From positions 434,001 to 498,000 of the forward strand of contig JAHYIO010000003.1 of assembly GCA_020543525.1 (NCBI GenBank): 64,000 bases of DNA, in the 5' to 3' direction. The notes below the pieces were generated by a model. That model saw only the letters and a list, made by a program, of their open reading frames with translations, was not told the origin of the DNA and searched no databases. How positions within the stretch are numbered: position 1 is the first letter of the stretch; every line of letters begins with the position of its first letter. Made by a program: the position numbers and the translations under genes. The stretch comes from Coriolopsis trogii (taxonomy: Eukaryota > Basidiomycota > Agaricomycetes > Polyporales > Polyporaceae). Below are positions 59,546-64,000 of this stretch, in pieces.

Positions 59546-62486
59546 ATGACACGACAACTTCGAACAAGGTCTGCGCGCCCCAACTACGCAGCACTCGCAG
59601 GTTTCGGGGTACTCGATGATGGCGCAGGACCCCCCAACGCGGGAGATATCGTCGAAAGCGATGCAAGCGGAAGCGAATTTGAACCTTATGCTGCACCAGA
59701 AGAACATGCACCGGACGATGCGGAAGACATGTCCTTGGATGATGTAGAGGCTGAAGACGATCTCAGTGAAAGCGCCAGCGCCGCTGTTCCTCGGAAACGC
59801 AGACGCACCGCGAAGGATTCGCATATTCTCGACGCCGATTCTGCAAGTGTTGCCTCAAGAAGAAAGAACGCGCAGCCCATGGCAGCTGCCAAGCGCTCTG
59901 TGACACTCCTCCCGGGGCCGTCGCTGTCGACTAGACAAAATCATGCCCTCCCAAGCGTGCATCATCGACACCGTTCGACGAGCATCTACACGAAGGAAGG
60001 AAAAAGCGAGCGACTTGCTCAAATTCCTCGTATATTTGCTCCAGAAATGACCATACAGACGAACGCATGGGCTTCATCTCAGACGGTGACGGATCGCGTC
60101 AACAAGTCTTGGGGCTATAACATCGGACCTGGACCCCTATGGGAGTTGGTCGAGGACAGATCATGGTTCAAGGAGTCATACGGGTCATCGATGCTATCTG
60201 AGAGAGAACTCAGGCCGAGAGTCCACGAAGACGTGCGCCTGGGTCAGTATGAGGTGCTCAACCCGTCGTAAGTCATGTTTGCCGCCGACGATGATCAAAC
60301 TGATTTCCTCTAGGGGTGCGACGGTGTATCTCCCAACGAATACCAAAACGAGCCGTGACAGGACTTTGTCACCCATAGCATGCTCATTTGGACCTCACGG
60401 GAAGCAGACTCGCCTGGAGGTCAAGATGTTTGATACCGTCAAGATGTGTAAGTGCACCCTTTGCATATCCTTGTGACGGTCTTAACGATACCTCGTAATA
60501 GCCCAGTACTTTCCTGGTAGTAAATCTCACGCGTTCTCTGCCGGAGCACCTGTGTGGGGTCTGGACTGGTGTCCAATTCATCCAGACGATAGAGCTTGTA
60601 AGTCCATGCACCTTGTCTCATATCTCACTGGTGTCAAATCAAGGACTGCAGTTCACAACTATAGGCAATATCTTGCCGTCGCTCCCTTCCCATCGCGGGA
60701 TCATGCCAGAATGATTGGTTCGCGCGCGAAACGACCGGCCCCTGCGTGCATACAAATATGGGGTCTGAGTCCTTCTGACCCTGACGATAATATGGCTGTG
60801 GACGGGGAGGTAAACGCAGGAGTTGGCTCTCTTCAAGATGATGCGGGGGAGATGCGATGCGAGATGGTGCTGTGTATTGATAGTGGCTCTGCATTCGAGC
60901 TGAAATGGTGTCCATTGCCCTCCAACGATGCTTTCGTCGTATGTTTCTGCTCCTTGGTCTACTCCATCATTGTACAGTACTCAACGGCCAGTAGGATGGA
61001 CCGCAAACCCAGAGGAAACTCGGTATCATTGCGGGGACCTTTGAAGATGGCTCCTTGTCACTATATGCGGTCCCCGACCCGAGCGATATCCGGGGCCCGG
61101 AAGGAGTTCATGAGAGTTATCCAAAATATGGTGCGCTAAACGAAACTTCAAACATGATCAACAGCTGACATCCGTCAAGTGAAGCTCTCGGAGCCTCTGC
61201 TTCGAATCGAGCTGGAAGAGACATGCTGCTGGTCGTTTGACTGGGCCAACAGTGAAGTCATCGCAGTGGGATGCACAAACGGTGTGTTGCATTCGGACGA
61301 CCTTGCGTGCGATTATACTTACTTCGCCACATAGGCTCTATCGCCGTTTACAACATTGCGAACGTCCTTAAATGGCCGAATCAACGTGAGCTGTGTCGTG
61401 TTCTAGATCCTGTGCCATGGACACTAAGTTCAACTAATAGCCCTCCTACCAACACATTATTTTACTGTCCATCAGTCCGCGATCCGGAGTATTGCCTGGG
61501 CTCGTGCTCCGACGTATGCAGCAGACGGCGAATTGACAGCAGACGACCCCACTGTTATCGTAAGCGGTGGCTACGACGGTGTGGAGACCGTCACAGACAT
61601 CCGTAATATGTGTCCGAATGTCATGAATCGCACCAGAGGCGAGTCCCAACAGCATCCCCACGTGCTCGCGTCACTCATCAAAAGAATGTGCATTCAGACG
61701 TAGTATCTGCTATGTGCTTCTCGGTATACACTGGGTCTGCAGTCACAATCGACCACGAGAATATCATCAAGGGATACTCTCTAGAACCCGTCATGCTGGG
61801 ACGTGGTCATACTATCCTGGAACCCAACGGTCCCATATGGGCGAGTCAGTCCGATACGTCTGTGTACCTGATACTCACTTTGTCGCATAGAGTCTGTCGG
61901 CCTCTGATTACCACCCTCAATTGGCTCTTGGCGTAACAGATGGATCGTGCCTCACAGCGAACACTATGCGAACGACGCGCAGAGGTGGCACCATTGTATG
62001 TCACACACTTCCTTTGACTCAAGATAGTAGGAAGATTGACGACGGTGCGCCCCACAGCCATTCCTCGAGCACAAGATATATCAGCTTGACTACAGTCGAG
62101 CACTGGGCGAATACCGCATGCTCGAACACTTCCTTCCAAATGTAAACCCAGAACCGTCTTCAACTAACCGAACGACATCTTAACTGACGACCAACCTGCG
62201 CATCCAACAGGAGACTCACAACCGCCCCGCAGCATCTCGCGCAAACAAGCCTATCCCAGTGGGAACTGGGGCGTGGCCGCCCGAGGTCGCGGTGCAGCGG
62301 GTCGTGTGGAACGATGGGAACGGTCTCGCGCGGACGCCGATGTTGGCTTCTGCGACAGGCTCCGGACTTTGTCGGGTCGACTGGCTTGTGGGAAGGTGGG
62401 GAAAAGACACGCTGCCGTATAATGGGATCGAAGGTATCAGGGCAGAGAGGAGCGGGACGTTTGATGAAGATGAGGAATCGGACTGA
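59546..62486 (+). CDS. TFIIIC subunit with WD40 repeats (Tfc6 / GTF3C2-like)
   Basis: Likely the B-box-binding-side WD40 subunit of TFIIIC, used for tRNA gene transcription. ATG at 59546 (MTRQLRTRSARPNYAALAGF). The N terminus (about 100 residues) is acidic with a basic RKRRR motif that may be a nuclear signal. The beta-propeller part shows TFIIIC landmarks: APVWGLDWCPIHPDDRA, YLAVAPFPSRDHARMI, IQIWGLSPSDPDDN, ELKWCPLPSNDAF, LGIIAGTFEDGSLSLYAVPD, CCWSFDWANSEVIAVGCTNG and VSGGYDGVETVTDIRN. The end is GIEGIRAERSGTFDEDEESD with stop at 62484-62486. About ten exons; some middle splice sites are uncertain. Identity by pattern memory of Tfc6/Sfc6 family proteins. Confidence 0.78.
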
Positions 62487-62963
62487 TGTCTGTACCTTGA
62501 ACCTCAGCTGAGCGTGGCGAAAGGTTGGCAATCACCTTCGCCTCCTGTGCTTATGCAGTGAAGGAGTCGGAAGACAAAAGGCACTGGGACATCTTCTGCG
62601 GGACTCAGAGTCCGTGCTATTAGACAGCGTGCACAGAAATGCGATAGAGACCGAGTCATGGAATCGCGCACTAACTTACTTACCTTCCTGATTGGGACAT
62701 GGGTGATTTAAAAATCGAGCTCACGGCTCGGACCTTCGAGCTTCATCCCCACCAACGTCTTATTACGCCCACCGAAGCCCAGCACTGTTTAAACCTGCTG
62801 GACACACCGAGTGTCCGCGAACTATCTGTGCATTGACTATTAAGGCGCTTTCTGGCGCGCCACAGACTTGCAATTCCTAAAACTCTACTCGCAGCGTCTG
62901 TATTCACCAAATTTCACCATGATCATGCACATTCACTGACTCAGGTACATATTCTATAGAGAT
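62487..62963. other. Intergenic between TFC6-like gene and TYR1
   Basis: About 480 bases with the 3' flank of the first and the promoter of the second gene. No clear TATA box; no other gene. Confidence 0.45.
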
Positions 62964-64000
62964 ATGGCTGTGCGATTCGACGCAACACCAGACTCGCCTA
63001 TAGACGAGCAGCCCTGCATCGGGCTTATCGGTATGGGTGCAATGGGCAATCTCTATGCCCGTTGCTTCTCCGAAGCAGGCTGGAAAAAGTACGCAGCTTC
63101 GTTTCCCGACATGGTTTTGGGCGCTGCTCTTACTGCATTTTAGGATTTACATATGTGATCTGCCGTCGAAGTATGAAACTTTGAAGGTAAAATACGAGGG
63201 TTAGTCGCTACCCTGGCATGCTCGTCTGCTATGACTTCCTATGACTCACTTTGCCTTGCGTAGGTGTTCCCGGTATACATGTTTTGAGGGATGGGCACCT
63301 CGTGTCGCGAGTCTCGGATTACGTCCTCTACTCTGTGGAGGCCGAATTCATTGACCGGGTGGTTCAAGAATATGGTCCCTGTCGGTATCGTTCTTACAGA
63401 CACACTCCTGCTCGTGACTGACTGCATCGCAGCCACAAAGGTTGGCGCCATTGTCGCTGGACAGACGTCCGTCAAAGCACCCGAGAAGGCAGCATTCGAG
63501 AAATACCTTCCTGAGGATGTCCACATTGTTTCGTGTCACTCGTTGCACGGCCCTACTGTCCCGCCTGCCGGTCAGCCTCTGGTGAGTGTATCTAATCCCG
63601 TTTTGCTGAAGCGCACTCACGCATGCTGTAGGTAATTATCAGACATCGGGCGACAGACGACGCGCTGAAGTTGACAGAGCATATTCTTGCCCCTCTGCAA
63701 TCGCGCTTTGTGTACCTGTCCTATGAGGACCACGATGTCGTTACCGCAAACACCCAAGCAGTCACACACGCTGCGTTCCTCAGGTGAGCCCTCTCGGTTC
63801 ATTCATACCCTCTTGCATCTTACACATCGTGTCTCATTTTGCCCCGGATAGCATGGGAACGGCCTGGCATTGCTCCCTCTCCTACCCATGGGAACACGGA
63901 CTGTACGTTGGCGGGATCGAGACCGTTAAAGTGAACATCATGCTCCGCATCTACTCGAACAAATGGCATGTTTACGCCGGCCTCGCCATCCTCAACCCCT
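62964..64000 (+). CDS. TYR1: Prephenate dehydrogenase, 5' part
   Basis: First part of the NADP-dependent prephenate dehydrogenase of tyrosine biosynthesis, cut by the window edge. ATG at 62964 (MAVRFDATPDSPIDEQPCIG). The dinucleotide fold starts IGLIGMGAMGNLYARCFSEA (GxGxxG variant), then IYICDLPSKYETLK. Further landmarks: YVLYSVEAEFIDRVVQEYGP, KVGAIVAGQTSVKAPEKAAF, VHIVSCHSLHGPTVPPAGQP with the conserved His-containing SxHGP block, and DHDVVTANTQAVTHAAFLSM. At least five introns are present in this part, for example 63091-63143. The last readable codons are AGLAILNP. Strong match to yeast Tyr1 order. Confidence 0.92.

Noticed and set aside
1..64000. CRISPR arrays, bacterial operons, phage genes
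   Set aside because: Gene structure with many short GT-AG introns and fungal gene families shows eukaryotic nuclear DNA; no spaced repeats of CRISPR type are present.

Overview
This window looks like nuclear DNA of an agaricomycete (Basidiomycota), probably a polypore or similar wood-decay fungus. The genes are GC-rich and cut by many introns of about 50-65 bases with GT-AG ends. The gene content is fungal: HET domain, P450, Kre9/Knh1-like and CBM19-like secreted proteins, Utp21, a TFIIIC subunit and prephenate dehydrogenase. The organism call is inference from style and gene families, because no species marker can be read here. Start and stop coordinates come from hand splicing. Outer gene limits are firmer than individual splice sites.

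Layout. 1-20 kb is gene-dense: a partial inositol polyphosphate 5-phosphatase (+), two tandem MFS transporters (-), an actin regulator of the GMF/ADF fold (+), then a long minus-strand run. That run holds GPI mannosyltransferase I (PIG-M/GPI14), SAR1 GTPase, a cytochrome P450, a HET-domain protein, SRP receptor beta and a secreted protein with two CBM19-like modules. 20.6-27.5 kb holds UTP21 (+) and two F-box-like genes (-). 27.5-39.8 kb and 40.8-47.7 kb are unusually gene-poor. Between them lies one conserved-looking protein of unknown function (39.8-40.8 kb). A few low-confidence spliced reading frames are noted inside the gaps.

47.7-64 kb is dense again: a small Kre9/Knh1-like secreted protein, an AAAP amino acid permease, a membrane-anchored GT8 glycosyltransferase, a choline-transporter-like protein (PNS1/CTL), an MDR oxidoreductase (-), a WD40 TFIIIC subunit (Tfc6/GTF3C2-like), and the 5' part of prephenate dehydrogenase (TYR1), which runs off the right edge.

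How the genes fit together. Several act in the early secretory pathway and cell surface: SRP receptor beta (ER targeting), SAR1 (COPII budding), PIG-M (GPI anchors), GT8, Kre9-like and CBM19-like proteins. The grouping is loose and may be chance. No CRISPR array, rRNA, convincing tRNA or intact transposable element was found. The most checkable oddities are the motif A change in one MFS paralogue, the intron-preserving internal duplication in the CBM19-like gene, the extreme exons in the GMF and SAR1 genes, and the two long gene-poor stretches.
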